Part shown: piece by piece, positions 1 through 7,347 of the stretch
Layout: each line of letters begins with the position of its first letter
Position numbering within the stretch: position 1 is the first letter of the stretch
Assembly: GCA_039026915.1 (NCBI GenBank)
Contig: JBCCLJ010000198.1
Location: 1-13,139 of the forward strand
From: JBCCLJ01 sp039026915
GTDB taxonomy: Bacteria > Acidobacteriota > Thermoanaerobaculia > Multivoradales > Multivoraceae
DNA length: 13,139 nucleotides
Direction: 5' to 3'
Made by a program: the position numbers and the translations under genes
Notes under the pieces: model-generated
What the model was told of the DNA's origin: nothing
What the model saw: the letters and a program-made list of their open reading frames with translations, nothing else
Databases searched by the model: none

Positions 1-71
1 ACTCCTTCGTGGGTTTTGCTCCTTCGACGGTCCCGGCGCGCAAGTTCGACGGTCGGCTGGTGCCGGTGACG

Positions 72-1373
72 CTACGGGACGTTCGACTCGACCATCGCCG
101 AGTAGACGAGGTTCCGCACCATCGCGTGGTCGTCGATGTCGCCCGCGGGGATGACCTGGGTCATGTAGACGACGACGAGCTCTTCGACCGGGTCGACCCA
201 GTAGCTCGTGTGGTACGCGCCGCCCCAGGCGAACTCGCCCTCCGTGCCGGGCGTGCCGCGCGCGCCGAGATCTAGAGCGATGGAGAAGCCGAGGCCGAAG
301 CCCGTGCCGGGGCCCCAGCCGAAGAGGTCGCCGACGTGGTTCGAGGTCATCAGCTGTACGGTCTTGGGCGTCAGGATGCGGTGGCCGTCGAGCTCGCCGT
401 CGTTCTCCATGGCGAGGAGGAAGCGCGCGTAGTCGTGCGCCGTGGAGACGAGTCCGGCACCGCCGGAGAAGCTCTTTCGGGGGCCGTCGACATACTCGCC
501 CTGGCCGATCATGGTGCTCGTATCGGGGCTGCGAACGAGTCCTTCAGGGCTCGCCGCGTAGACCGTCACCAGGCGCGAGGCCTTGCTCTTTGGCAGGTAG
601 AAGTGGGTGTCCGTCATGCCGAGGGGCTCGAACAGCCGCTCGCGGAGAAAGGCGTCGAGCGTCTTTCCCGAGGCCACCTCGACGACGGCGCCCAGGATGT
701 CCGTGGAGTAGCCGTAGATGTACTTCTCGCCCGGGTGCGCGTCGAAGGGCAGCGCGGCCATCCGGTTGATGGTGTCCTGGATCGGCTCGTCGCGATGCGC
801 GAAGTACCAGCCCTGGATCTCGGCCTCGGCCCATCGATCGGCCGCCGGGCCGTTGCCGTAGCTGACGCCCGACGTGTGAGTCAGCAGGTCGCGAAGGGTG
901 ACGGCTCGCTTCGCCGGGACGAGCGCGTAGGTTCCTCCTTCGACGGGCACGGCGACCTTGTGGTCCTTGAAGGCCGGGAGGTAGCGATGCAGCGGGTGCG
1001 AGATGAGGAGCTTGCCCTCTTCCTGCAGCATGAGGATGGCGGTGCTGACGAGCGCTTTCGTCTGCGACGCGATGCGAAAGATCGAGTCCTTTTCGAGGGC
1101 AGTTTTGTTCTCGAGCTCGCTGTAGCCGACATTGTTGAAGTAAACGACCTTGCCGCGCCGCGCGACGAGGGCAACCGCACCTGGAAGCTCACCTCGCGCA
1201 ACGTAGCCTACGAGCGCTGAGTTGAGACGCTCCAGGCGCTCGCTCGACATGCCGACGCTCTCCGGCGTAGCGCTGGCCGCCGGCACGGCGTCGTTCGATG
1301 CGAAAGCACTCCCCGAGATCAGCAGAGAGCAGGAGACGATCAGTGATCGGCCGAGATGGTGTCGCCAGGGCAT
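72..1373 (-). CDS. Secreted serine hydrolase, class C beta-lactamase / family VIII esterase fold
   Basis: The 433-residue protein belongs to the beta-lactamase-related serine hydrolases, which include esterases, D-aminopeptidases and class C beta-lactamases. Seen: an N-terminal signal peptide (R9 followed by a hydrophobic core, likely cut after GSAFA at residue 25); the S-x-x-K nucleophile motif S103-Q-T-K106; a Y-S-T motif at 222-224 in the position of the Y-x-N base; and a W-G-G motif at 383-385, as in family VIII esterases. The substrate cannot be told. The ATG at 1373 is chosen because the signal peptide starts there; the frame stays open upstream into the permease gene, but that part looks like shadow sequence. 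A weak GGGGGA lies 7 nt before the ATG. The gene starts 65 bp after the ADOP stop on the same strand, so it may be co-transcribed with padR and the permease. The product should act in the periplasm or outside the cell. Confidence 0.88.
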   Translation of the reverse strand: MPWRHHLGRSLIVSCSLLISGSAFASNDAVPAASATPESVGMSSERLERLNSALVGYVARGELPGAVALVARRGKVVYFNNVGYSELENKTALEKDSIFRIASQTKALVSTAILMLQEEGKLLISHPLHRYLPAFKDHKVAVPVEGGTYALVPAKRAVTLRDLLTHTSGVSYGNGPAADRWAEAEIQGWYFAHRDEPIQDTINRMAALPFDAHPGEKYIYGYSTDILGAVVEVASGKTLDAFLRERLFEPLGMTDTHFYLPKSKASRLVTVYAASPEGLVRSPDTSTMIGQGEYVDGPRKSFSGGAGLVSTAHDYARFLLAMENDGELDGHRILTPKTVQLMTSNHVGDLFGWGPGTGFGLGFSIALDLGARGTPGTEGEFAWGGAYHTSYWVDPVEELVVVYMTQVIPAGDIDDHAMVRNLVYSAMVESNVP

Positions 1374-1438
1374 GCGCGAGTCCCCCGAGGTTGAGTTGTG
1401 GGTCGTGGAGCGAGCATACCGCTCGTCTCGGCCCCGTC

Positions 1439-4078
1439 TCAGCCCTCCAACTGCTCCCGCTTCAACGTGACTCGATCGGTGACGCGGCACGAGTCGCGCA
1501 GGGCCTCGAGCGGGCTGACGCCGAGGGCTCGCCGTGCCGGGATGACGCTGGCCGCGATGCCCGCAGCGAGCAGCACGGCCGCGGCGAGCACGAAGACCAC
1601 GGGCTGAAGAGGGCTCATCCCGTACAGGAAGCCCCGCATCAAGAACAAGACGGCGGCCGCGATCGGTATCCCAAGTCCGATCCCGAGCATGGTCAGACCG
1701 GCACCCTGTCGCAGCACCAGCGCGAGCAGGTCGGTGGGTCCCGCGCCGAGGCTGCCGCGAAGTCCCAGCTCTCTCGTCCGCGAGTTCACCCAATGGGCGA
1801 GCACCCCGTAGAGGCCGGTGGCGCTGAGGAGCAGACCAAGCGTGCCGAGGGTGCCGGCGGCCGCAGCGGCGATGCGCTGGGGGAGGAGGGCAGAGGCGAG
1901 CCGATCCTTCAGCGTGCCGAGCTCCTGGATCGGTAGACCTGGAGCGACGGAGCGCTGGATGTCACGGATTTCCGGGAGGGCTGCGTTCGGGTCGGCAGAG
2001 GCTTTGGCCAAGAGCGTTGCGCGCGGCGGTCGTTGTTGCTCGAACGAGAGGTAGAAGAGCGGCACCTCCACCTCGTCGAGCGTTCGCGCCTTCGTCGGTG
2101 CGCAGATGCCGACGATCTCGACCGTCTCGCCGTTGACGACGACTTCCCGGCCGAGTGCCCGCCCGTCGAGGAAGTGGTCGGCAAAGGTCTGGTTCACGAT
2201 CGCAGCAGGAGCGCCCTCGGCTTCGGTCGACGTGAAATCGCGCCCGGCAAGCAGGTCGATCGACATCGTCTCGAAGTAGCCGGCGCTGACGGTCGAGTGC
2301 TCGACAGCGAAGCCTTGGGCCCCGTCGGGTGCCTGGAGACCGGTGATTTCGACGCTCGCCCGATTGGGATAGAAGCGGGCTCCGAGGCTCAGCGGCACGC
2401 GGTCAGTCAGCGCAGCTCGTTCGATCGTGGCGAGTGCTTCGACACGGCGCCGCGCCTCCTGCAGCACGTCGCTTCCGTTGCTCGCCAGGCGCGCGTTGAT
2501 CGAAGTGGCGGCGACTGGATCTGGATCGAACCCCAGGGAGATGTCGTTCGAGCGCTGCAGAACCGTCGTGAACAGAGCAGCCGCCGCGAGCACCACGAAC
2601 GAAAGCACGACCTGGCTCACGACGAGTGCTCGGCGCCAGCGCTGCCTCGCTGCCAGCAATCCTCGAGCCTTCAGGCCCCGGTTGCCGAGGCGCGTCAGGC
2701 CGGAAGCGCTCGCCGTGAGGAGGGCGACGAGGACCACGAGACCGAGCAGTGCGACGAATGCCTCCGGTTCCAGCCCGACAACGAGGTGGATCCGTTCGTC
2801 GACGGCGGCGAAGATGCTGCTTGCTCGCTGCACTCCGACCTGAGCGACGGCCAGGCCGACACCTCCGGACAGCACGGCGAGCAGCAGGGCCTCGACGAAG
2901 ACGAGTCGTGCGAGACGGTGACGGGGCGCGCCGAGCGCGTGGCGAATCGCGAAGCTCTGTTCGAGATCTGCAGAGCGTGCTGCCATCATCCCAGCCACGT
3001 TGAGGAGAGAGATGGCCAGGACCAGAGCGCCGACGCCGAGCAGTGCCGAAAGGAAGAGTGCGAGTCCGCGTCGGTAGTCAGCGTCGAGGCCCGTCGTCGC
3101 CTCGATCTGGATCTGGAGATCGCGATTGAGCTCGGCGTGCTCGCTCGCAGCGAGCTGCCCAAGGCGTTGGAAGTCGGCCGCCGCTGTGGTCGGCTCGGCT
3201 CCAGGGGAGAGTCGAGCGACGAGCTCCAGCCAGCGTGCCTTGCGGTTGTCGAGCGCGGGGAAGCCGAGCGATTCGCTGGCACCGAGCGGCACGTAGAGGT
3301 CGGAGGGGAAGCCTTTGAGGAGTCCACGAAAGCCCGGTGCGCCGACGCCGACGATCTCGAAGGTCTGGCCGTTGATCTGCAGGTTCGGGAGCGTGCGCGG
3401 GCTGCCCAGCCGCTCTTCCCAGAACTTGTGCGACACGAAGGCCGTCGCCGAGCGACGCCGTTCCTCGGTTTCGGTGAAGTAGCGACCGAGGAAGACCGGC
3501 ACGCCGACGACCTCGAGGAAGTTCGACGTCGTCGCCTGCGCGAGCTGCGTCTGCGGTTCGTCGTCGGCGCTCGCCTGGAAGACCAGGCTCGTTCCGAGGA
3601 AGGCAGTGATCCCCTCGACGTGGCGCGCTCCCGCGACGAGGTCCCGGTAGTCCGGATAGGAGAGTGAGGTGAAGCTCTCCTGATGGGTCGACCAGGGCTT
3701 GACGTTGATCAGGCGCTCGGGAGCTTCGACGCCCGCCAGAGGCGTCAGGAAGACCGTCTGCTGCGTCGCAAGAATCGTCGTCATCGCGCCGAGGCCGAGG
3801 CCCATCGAAAGGGCCGAGATCAGAAAGAAGAAGGGGCGTGAACGGGCGGAGCGCAGCACGAGCTTGAAATCCTGTCCCAGATCCGCGAGGTGTTCGGCGG
3901 GTGCGGTGCGAACGACGCCGAGGACGGAGCGGCCCCAGAAGGCGGCGCGTTCGCCGCGCGTCTCTCGCGACCCGAGATCGTCTTCCAAGACGCCGAGCAT
4001 TTCCTCTCCGAAGCGGTCGCGGAAACGCTCGGGATAGAGGCGCGTGAGCCAGCGCAGCGGGCGGCGTGAGCGGCTCAA
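1439..4078 (-). CDS. ADOP-type ABC transporter permease (MacB/FtsX-like)
   Basis: This is an 879-residue 'acidobacterial duplicated orphan permease'. Seen: a cytoplasmic N-terminal prefix with the typical LYPERFRDRFGEEM signature (residues 14-28); TM1 at about 82-108; a MacB-like periplasmic domain (about 110-335); a first FtsX domain with three membrane spans (about 337-463); a fourth linker span after the RWRRALVVSQ segment (about 485-507); a second periplasmic domain (about 520-730); and a second FtsX domain (about 735-860) ending in the family's SPLEALR tail. No ATPase is encoded in the window, as expected for an 'orphan' permease. The start is taken as TTG: it overlaps the padR stop (TTGA) and has GGAG 7 nt upstream, whereas the only upstream ATG would overlap nearly all of padR. 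Family knowledge suggests lipoprotein, peptide or antibiotic-related efflux or mechanotransmission; the cargo is unknown. Confidence 0.9.
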   Translation of the reverse strand: MSRSRRPLRWLTRLYPERFRDRFGEEMLGVLEDDLGSRETRGERAAFWGRSVLGVVRTAPAEHLADLGQDFKLVLRSARSRPFFFLISALSMGLGLGAMTTILATQQTVFLTPLAGVEAPERLINVKPWSTHQESFTSLSYPDYRDLVAGARHVEGITAFLGTSLVFQASADDEPQTQLAQATTSNFLEVVGVPVFLGRYFTETEERRRSATAFVSHKFWEERLGSPRTLPNLQINGQTFEIVGVGAPGFRGLLKGFPSDLYVPLGASESLGFPALDNRKARWLELVARLSPGAEPTTAAADFQRLGQLAASEHAELNRDLQIQIEATTGLDADYRRGLALFLSALLGVGALVLAISLLNVAGMMAARSADLEQSFAIRHALGAPRHRLARLVFVEALLLAVLSGGVGLAVAQVGVQRASSIFAAVDERIHLVVGLEPEAFVALLGLVVLVALLTASASGLTRLGNRGLKARGLLAARQRWRRALVVSQVVLSFVVLAAAALFTTVLQRSNDISLGFDPDPVAATSINARLASNGSDVLQEARRRVEALATIERAALTDRVPLSLGARFYPNRASVEITGLQAPDGAQGFAVEHSTVSAGYFETMSIDLLAGRDFTSTEAEGAPAAIVNQTFADHFLDGRALGREVVVNGETVEIVGICAPTKARTLDEVEVPLFYLSFEQQRPPRATLLAKASADPNAALPEIRDIQRSVAPGLPIQELGTLKDRLASALLPQRIAAAAAGTLGTLGLLLSATGLYGVLAHWVNSRTRELGLRGSLGAGPTDLLALVLRQGAGLTMLGIGLGIPIAAAVLFLMRGFLYGMSPLQPVVFVLAAAVLLAAGIAASVIPARRALGVSPLEALRDSCRVTDRVTLKREQLEG

Positions 4079-4425
4079 GAGGTGACTCCGTCGACGAGCA
4101 GTCCGCGCCGCCGCGCCGTTTGCAGCGTGCGTTCGAGCTTCTCGACTTCGAGGCGGGCAACGCCGCGCCCGTGCTCCGTCAGCGTGTAGTAGCGACGACG
4201 TTCGTCGTCCCAGCGCTGCGGTGGGCGCTCTGCGGACTCGGCCACCAGACCCTGATCGAGGAGTCGCTTGAGCAGACCGTAGAGGGTGCCTGCGCTCAGA
4301 CGTGCACCGCCGCCGCTCGATTCTTCGATGTCCTTCAAGATGGCCCAACCGTGCTTGTCGTGGTCGGCGAGTGCGAGCAGCACGCGAAAGGCAGATTCGC
4401 TGAGTTTCGGCTCAGGTCTCTTCAT
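4075..4425 (-). CDS. PadR-family transcriptional regulator
   Basis: This 116-residue protein is a short PadR-family winged-helix repressor. Seen: the helix-turn-helix region with the family signature SAGTLYGLLKRLLDQGLV (residues 44-61), followed by the wing residues D73-D74-E75-R76-R77-R78-Y79-Y80-T81-L82-T83, and a C-terminal dimerisation helix (about 84-107). The length is typical of the stand-alone 'acidobacterial' PadR type. The ATG at 4425 has GGAG 5 nt upstream. The stop overlaps the TTG start of the ADOP permease by 2 bases, the classical padR-ADOP arrangement, so it probably represses its own operon. An inverted repeat 16 bp before the start codon is the likely binding site. The ligand or signal is unknown. 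Confidence 0.93.
   Translation of the reverse strand: MKRPEPKLSESAFRVLLALADHDKHGWAILKDIEESSGGGARLSAGTLYGLLKRLLDQGLVAESAERPPQRWDDERRRYYTLTEHGRGVARLEVEKLERTLQTARRRGLLVDGVTS
4086..4089 (-). promoter_or_regulatory. Shine-Dalgarno that sets the TTG start of the ADOP permease
   Basis: On the minus strand GGAG lies inside the last codons of padR, 7 nt before TTG at 4078. This is ideal spacing and is the main reason for choosing a non-ATG start that overlaps the padR stop codon. Confidence 0.65.
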
Positions 4426-4441
4426 AGCGTCTCCAAGAGAT

Positions 4442-4466
4442 GACTATCTTTTCTACGAAGGTAGTC
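4442..4466. promoter_or_regulatory. Inverted repeat upstream of padR, likely PadR operator
   Basis: The arms GACTATCTT (4442-4450) and AAGGTAGTC (4458-4466) are inverted repeats with 8 of 9 bases matching, separated by a 7-nt spacer; the arm centres are 16 bp apart, about one and a half helical turns. The site lies 16 bp upstream of the padR start codon on the minus strand. Reading that strand, one arm contains GATAGT, which could serve as a -10 hexamer, so a bound repressor would block transcription. Symmetry and position fit PadR autoregulation; binding itself is inferred. Confidence 0.5.
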
Positions 4467-4510
4467 GCTTGGAGTTCACGGTTTTCCCTCGATCGAGTGA
4501 ATCGAAGGCG

Positions 4511-5743
4511 CTACTCGCCCGCGCCGCGACGGTTGACCAGGAAGCCGGGGCCGCTCTTGGGCGGCCTCTCGCGCACCGCTTCTTCGTTGGGTTCCGTGCC
4601 CCAGCCAGGCGTGTCGTCGAGGATGAGATGACCGTCCTCGAAGGCGGGCAGGCGGGTGAAGAGCTCGTCGTCCCAGGGGATCCGGTCGATGTCGGTCTCC
4701 ATGATGCGCAGGTTGGGTACGGCGGCAGAGAAGTGCGCGTTCATCATCGTGCAGAGGTGGCCATAGAAGTTGTGCGGTGCGACGTTGACCTCGTGCGCCT
4801 CGGCCATCGCAGCGATCTTCATCGACTGCCAGACGCCGTTCCAAGGCGTGTCGACGATCGCGACGTCGACCGCCTGTTCGCGGAAGTAGGGAACGAAGGC
4901 GTGCGTTCCGAGCAACGTTTCGCAGGAGCTGATCGGATGACGACTCGCTCGACGGACCGTGGCTAGTGCCTCGGGACTCGGCGTGTCGATCTCGATCCAT
5001 AACAGATCGAGATCCTCGAGCTCGCGGACGATCTTGAGCAGGCCCTCGGTCTTGGCGTTGAAGTTCAGGTCGAGAAGGATGTCGACGTCGGGGCCGGCTC
5101 CGTCGCGAAAGGCCTCGAGATGCGCCCGAAGGTCACGCAGCACCTCGCGCTCGACGTTCAGCTCCGGAGCGAAGGGAAAGTTGAACCCCGGAGCCCAGCT
5201 CCTCGCGCCCTTTTCGGTGAAGCGAAAGACGTTCGTCTTGAGCGCCGTGAAACCCCGGTCGCGGACCTCCTGTCCCATGGCCCGAACGTCATCGAGGGTC
5301 TCGATCGCGGGCGGGTAGAACTGGGGAGCGACGATGCGCCACGTGGCGCAGTGCGACCAGTAGACGCGAATGCGATCGCGCATCCTGCCGCCCAGCAGCT
5401 CGTAGCAGGGCACGCAGAGAGCCTTTGCCTTCAGATCGAGCACGGCGTTCTCGAGAGCGCCGATCGCCTGCGCGACGACCGAGCCGAACGCCGGCCGCGT
5501 CGCGCCGCGTAGCTCCTGGAAGAGCCGCTCGTGATGCATCGCGTTCTGTCCGAGAACCCTCGGGCGAAGCGCTTCGATGGCAGCGGTGACGCCCGGTGAG
5601 CCGAAGCCCTCGTCGAACTCGCTCCAGCCGACGAGGCCGTCCGCTTCGAGTTTGACGAAGTGGTAGTTCCGCCAGCCGGCGTCGCAGTGCAGCGTCTCGA
5701 GGCGGTCGATCGGCAGGCTGCGGGCCGTGCTCGCATCGTTCAT
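4511..5743 (-). CDS. Mandelate racemase / muconate lactonizing enzyme family protein
   Basis: This 410-residue enolase-superfamily enzyme looks like a member of the mandelate racemase subgroup, which abstracts the alpha-proton of acid-sugar or similar carboxylates. Seen: an N-terminal capping domain (about 1-125), then a TIM barrel with K169-T-N171 on the second strand, metal ligands D225 (DLN), E251 (WIEID) and E275 (SSCET), the Asp-His dyad D298 (VDTPWNG) and H324 (APHNFYG), and a late acidic E349 (METD). All expected catalytic positions are present. A dehydratase or epimerase of acid sugars is the most likely class, but no specific substrate can be assigned. The ATG at 5743 is preferred over upstream in-frame starts because AGGAG lies 6 nt before it and family homology begins soon after. 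The gap to padR downstream is 85 bp and no clear terminator was seen there. Confidence 0.9.
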   Translation of the reverse strand: MNDASTARSLPIDRLETLHCDAGWRNYHFVKLEADGLVGWSEFDEGFGSPGVTAAIEALRPRVLGQNAMHHERLFQELRGATRPAFGSVVAQAIGALENAVLDLKAKALCVPCYELLGGRMRDRIRVYWSHCATWRIVAPQFYPPAIETLDDVRAMGQEVRDRGFTALKTNVFRFTEKGARSWAPGFNFPFAPELNVEREVLRDLRAHLEAFRDGAGPDVDILLDLNFNAKTEGLLKIVRELEDLDLLWIEIDTPSPEALATVRRASRHPISSCETLLGTHAFVPYFREQAVDVAIVDTPWNGVWQSMKIAAMAEAHEVNVAPHNFYGHLCTMMNAHFSAAVPNLRIMETDIDRIPWDDELFTRLPAFEDGHLILDDTPGWGTEPNEEAVRERPPKSGPGFLVNRRGAGE

Positions 5744-5794
5744 TGCAGTCTCCTGGGAAGTGGGCGCAGTGTAGCTCTCGTTGCTTGGCGAGGG

Positions 5795-5823
5795 TGTCCC
5801 AGATGAGGGTTTTGTTGTCCCAG
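5795..5823. repeat. Direct repeat TGTCCCAG, 21 bp apart
   Basis: TGTCCCAG occurs at 5795-5802 and again at 5816-5823. The 21-bp period equals two helical turns, which would place both copies on the same face of the DNA. GAGGGT is also repeated nearby (5790-5795 and 5805-5810). A regulator binding site is possible; chance cannot be excluded. Confidence 0.35.
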
Positions 5824-5872
5824 CGTAAAGAGCTTTTATAGATCGTCGAAGGTAGATATCTCCCCTTTTTGC

Positions 5873-5921
5873 TGACATCGATGGGGTTCCGCAGGGGCGA
5901 ATTTGCTCCTTTGACATCGAT
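5873..5921. repeat. Direct repeat TGACATCGAT, 39 bp apart
   Basis: The 10-mer TGACATCGAT occurs at 5873-5882 and 5912-5921. The second copy ends 16 bp before the peptidase start codon. Each copy contains the palindrome ATCGAT. Two copies within 50 bp of a promoter region suggest an operator, without proof. Confidence 0.35.
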
Positions 5922-5937
5922 TCTTTAAAATAGCTTC

Positions 5938-6972
5938 ATGTTTCCTTGTCGTTTGCTCCTGCCCACCCGTCCAGAGGTCCTTGTCGGTCTCCTCCTTGCC
6001 GTGGCGTTGCCGTGGCTGTCGTCGGCCGCGGAACGACCCTGGATCGAGGCCCGATCGGCGCACTTCAGCGTGCAGGGTCCACTCGGCGAGAAGGCGGCGT
6101 CAGACCTCGCCCGCCAGCTCGAGGTTCTTCATTCTCTGCTGGCTCAGCGCATCGACGCTGAAGCTCCCGAGGAGCCAACGGTGGTCCTTGCCTTTCGCGA
6201 CTCTCGGCAGTTCCGACGCTATTCGCCGTGGCCGGGTGCGGCCGTATCCGCCTACTACGTGCGCGGATCCGAGCGAAGCTATGTGGCGGTCGACGCCAGT
6301 CTCCGCAGCGAGCGCTTGGCGAACGTCTTTCATGAGTACCTGCACGTTTTTGCCGCGCGCCACTTCCCGAACATGCCGCTCTGGTTTCAAGAGGGCTTGG
6401 CGGAGCTGTACAGCAACCTGAAGGTCGACCCCGAGCAGGTGGTCCTTGGCTTGCCGCATCGCGGGCATCTGGCAAGGTTGCGCACGCAGCCGTGGCTGCC
6501 GCTGCGCGACGTCCTGCGCGCAAGCCCGATGAGCGCTGCCTACGGCCCGGCGGAAGCGCGCATGTTCTACGCGCAGTCCTGGCTGCTCGTGCATTTCCTC
6601 GGCAACCACCAGCAGGCAGGCAACCAACTGCCGGTGCTGCTCAGCGCCGTCGTGGGCGCAGAGGAGCCGGAGGTGGCGCTGAGCCGAGCCCTCGGCCAGT
6701 CTGTGGCGGAGATCGAAGGCGCGCTGCGTCGCTACAGCCGTCGCGGTCAGTTTGACTACCGCCGAATTCCCCGGAGCGACTCGCCAGCGACTGCGGAGAT
6801 TCATGCGGTCGATCCGGCGGACAGGCACGCCCGTCTCGGAGATCTGCTCGCGGAAAGGCCCCATCCTTCGGTTGCGCGGGCGAGGCGTCATTTCGAGAAC
6901 GCCCTCGAGCTCGATCCGGCGCAGCGCCTTGCGCTGGAAGGACTCGCGCGCCTCCAGCAGGCACACGACTGA
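5938..6972 (+). CDS. Secreted HExxH metallopeptidase-like protein (peptidase MA superfamily)
   Basis: This is a 344-residue protein with an N-terminal signal peptide (hydrophobic core about 13-30, likely cut near SSAA before E32). Seen: a zinc-binding H132-E133-Y-L-H136 motif followed 15-20 residues later by the W-F-Q-E152-G-L-A-E156 helix, which supplies the third zinc ligand in gluzincin-type 'peptidase MA' (DUF1570-like) proteins. The segment R297-Q341 resembles a tetratricopeptide-like helical hairpin (HFENALELDP), typical of this group's C-terminus. It should act in the periplasm or outside the cell; the substrate is unknown. The ATG at 5938 has no recognisable Shine-Dalgarno, only an AT-rich leader; it is chosen because the signal peptide needs it. 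The gene is divergent from the enolase-superfamily gene and is followed by a 375-bp gap, so it probably stands alone. Confidence 0.85.
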   Translation: MFPCRLLLPTRPEVLVGLLLAVALPWLSSAAERPWIEARSAHFSVQGPLGEKAASDLARQLEVLHSLLAQRIDAEAPEEPTVVLAFRDSRQFRRYSPWPGAAVSAYYVRGSERSYVAVDASLRSERLANVFHEYLHVFAARHFPNMPLWFQEGLAELYSNLKVDPEQVVLGLPHRGHLARLRTQPWLPLRDVLRASPMSAAYGPAEARMFYAQSWLLVHFLGNHQQAGNQLPVLLSAVVGAEEPEVALSRALGQSVAEIEGALRRYSRRGQFDYRRIPRSDSPATAEIHAVDPADRHARLGDLLAERPHPSVARARRHFENALELDPAQRLALEGLARLQQAHD

Positions 6973-7347
6973 GCCTCTTCCGCAAGAGTGGGGCTTGCAG
7001 CCCGAGGACAGGCCGAACGGGTTGCGGTGGGTTCGATGCCGTGAGTTGCCAAGCTTTGGGGATGGCTTCGTGACGTGAAGTCGCTCGGAAGTGCTTGCTA
7101 GAGAAGCGATGGCTCGGAGACAGAGTGCTCCAGAGGAGCCCTCCGAGGAGAGCGACTGAGAGTCGGACGGGCCCGGGATCACGGCGCCTCCGGGCGTCGA
7201 GCTGCGCGTTGTCGTCCGTGAGCCGCGAAAGAGGTGGGCTGTGCGGCGTGCGAGCCTTGCCCGGCAGCGCTGCCAGGCAGCGGAAACGGTTGGCGAACGG
7301 GACCAGGTGCGATAGACAGTCGCTCTTCCCGCGTGGAAGGAAACGCA
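6973..7347. other. Intergenic region with tandem hairpins, no convincing gene
   Basis: The 375-bp gap between the peptidase and the EamA transporter holds no protein I can recognise on either strand; the open frames across it are arginine- and serine-rich and look like GC-driven shadow. At its left end are two adjacent hairpins: CTCTT/AAGAG (6975-6979 with 6984-6988) and GGGCT/AGCCC (6991-6995 with 6999-7003). They could end the peptidase transcript, but no T-run follows. The rest presumably holds the promoter and leader of the transporter-decarboxylase run; no clear -35/-10 pair was found. Confidence 0.5.

Larger units (their letters stand above)
5744..5937. other. Divergent, AT-richer intergenic region
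   Basis: This 194-bp region separates the minus-strand enolase-superfamily gene from the plus-strand peptidase gene and must hold both promoters. It is visibly richer in A and T than its surroundings, particularly 5805-5937. Candidate elements on the plus strand are TTGTTG at 5812-5817 followed by an AT stretch containing TTTATAG near 5835-5841, but no hexamer pair is close enough to consensus to call a promoter. Two sets of short direct repeats are listed separately. Confidence 0.5.

Noticed and set aside
1..71. Possible gene tail at the left edge
   Set aside because: Only 71 bases lie beyond the hydrolase stop; the open frame there is mostly antisense to the hydrolase and nothing recognisable is encoded.
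1408..1430. Hairpin CGAGC/GCTCG between permease and hydrolase as a terminator
   Set aside because: The 5-bp stem, extendable only with a bulge, has no T-run on the minus strand; too weak to call a terminator.
2033..3667. 544-codon plus-strand frame opposite the permease
   Set aside because: It is antisense to a clear ADOP gene and lacks any recognisable domain; composition is Glu/Arg/Asp-rich as expected for the complement of GC-rich coding DNA.
5911..5916. TTGACA perfect -35 box before the peptidase gene
   Set aside because: At 16-18 bp spacing the -10 position would fall on or next to the start codon and reads unlike TATAAT; the AT-rich TAAAAT is only 9 bp away. It is more simply part of the TGACATCGAT repeat.
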